Shown one piece after another: positions 5,128-5,617 of a stretch of DNA of 5,617 bases. Source of the DNA: Planctomycetota bacterium (GTDB taxonomy: Bacteria > Planctomycetota > Planctomycetia > Pirellulales > UBA1268); contig QWPO01000137.1 in NCBI GenBank assembly GCA_003669255.1, positions 1-5,617 on the forward strand. Reading direction: 5' to 3'. Every line of letters begins with the position of its first letter. Positions within the stretch are counted from its first letter, which is position 1. The translations under genes were made by a program, and so were the position numbers. The notes under the pieces were generated by a model. That model was not told where the DNA came from, ran no database searches, and saw only the letters and a list, made by a program, of their open reading frames with translations.

Positions 5128-5617
5128 TCAGAAACCGCGGAACGGGTGCGCGGCCTTGTCCTTCTGGGCGACCATCTCGTCGACGGTCGGCTTGCCCTTC
5201 ATCGCGTTGGCGATCGAGTCCATCGTCGCCTGATAGTTGTACTCGTAGATCTTCTTGTCGTCGGTGGCGAGCCAGTGAATGAACACGCCGCAGACGATCA
5301 CGAGGTTCTCTGCATCGCTCTTCGGAATCACGCCCGCAGCCACGCTGTCGGCCACGGCCTTGGCCACGGCAGCCTGCGCTGGTCCAAACATCTGCACCGC
5401 CTGCTTGGCGCCCTTGATGGTCACCTTCGTGATCATCACAGTCGACGGCTTGACCGCGAGGTTGGGGGTCAGCACCGCGAGCAGGTTCGAGTGACCCTCG
5501 CTCTGGCGGGCCAGGGCGTTGGCGAATGCCACACCCACGGGGCCGTCCTTGCTGCCGATCAGGAGATCGATGTGGGCAATCTCGTTGCCCTCGCCACACA
5601 GTGCCTCGCCAACGAAC
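5128..5617 (-). CDS. fae: Formaldehyde-activating enzyme (Fae), N-terminus cut by window edge
   Basis: Fae condenses formaldehyde with tetrahydromethanopterin to give methylene-H4MPT, the entry step of the H4MPT C1 pathway in the cytoplasm. 162 complete codons are visible; comparison with the roughly 170-residue Methylorubrum extorquens protein suggests about seven residues lie beyond the edge. The visible N-terminus reads F-V-G-E-A-L-C-G-E-G-N-E-I-A-H-I-D-L, containing the conserved His (codon 5574-5572) proposed to act in catalysis. Other family blocks are N-L-L-A-V-L-T-P-N-L, K-Q-A-V-Q-M-F-G-P-A-Q, G-V-F-I-H-W, Y-N-Y-x-A-T and a C-terminal H-P-F. A GTG at 5538 is internal and not the start, because homology continues upstream to the edge. 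It lies on the same strand as mtdC, the next enzyme of the pathway, and is probably co-transcribed with it. Confidence 0.96.
   Translation of the reverse strand, partial: FVGEALCGEGNEIAHIDLLIGSKDGPVGVAFANALARQSEGHSNLLAVLTPNLAVKPSTVMITKVTIKGAKQAVQMFGPAQAAVAKAVADSVAAGVIPKSDAENLVIVCGVFIHWLATDDKKIYEYNYQATMDSIANAMKGKPTVDEMVAQKDKAAHPFRGF

Noticed and set aside
5536..5538. GTG as the fae start codon
   Set aside because: The frame stays open to the window edge and the upstream residues match the Fae N-terminus, including the conserved His; this codon is an internal Val.

Overview
The window looks like chromosomal DNA of a high-GC bacterium, most likely a member of the Planctomycetota (perhaps Pirellulales). 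This is an inference from three things: genes of the tetrahydromethanopterin (H4MPT) C1 pathway (fae and an MtdA/MtdC-type dehydrogenase) outside an obvious methylotroph setting, weak or absent Shine-Dalgarno sites before most genes, and a REP-like palindrome resembling those I recall from planctomycete genomes. A bacterial RNase P RNA at the left edge excludes an archaeon.

Layout from left to right. Positions 1-84 hold the 5' part of rnpB (RNase P RNA) on the minus strand, running off the left edge. A short divergent promoter region (about 85-190) separates it from a tight plus-strand run of four genes: a small FHA-domain protein (191-643), rsgA (654-1787), hflX (1784-3127, ATGA overlap with rsgA) and a short-chain dehydrogenase/reductase (3135-3953). 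Gaps of 10, -4 and 7 bp suggest one transcript. RsgA and HflX are both ribosome-associated GTPases, so the cluster centres on ribosome assembly and rescue, with a phosphothreonine-reading FHA protein at its head.

The 118-bp convergent gap (3954-4071) carries two inverted copies of a 28-bp hairpin element whose differences all preserve the fold, a REP/REPIN-like doublet. From the right edge, on the minus strand, come fae (formaldehyde-activating enzyme, only its first few codons missing) and mtdC-like methylene-H4MPT dehydrogenase. These catalyse the first two steps of H4MPT-linked formaldehyde oxidation or detoxification. The 132 bp between them is almost entirely four consecutive hairpins.

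The long additional open frames on both strands are shadows caused by high GC and are left out.
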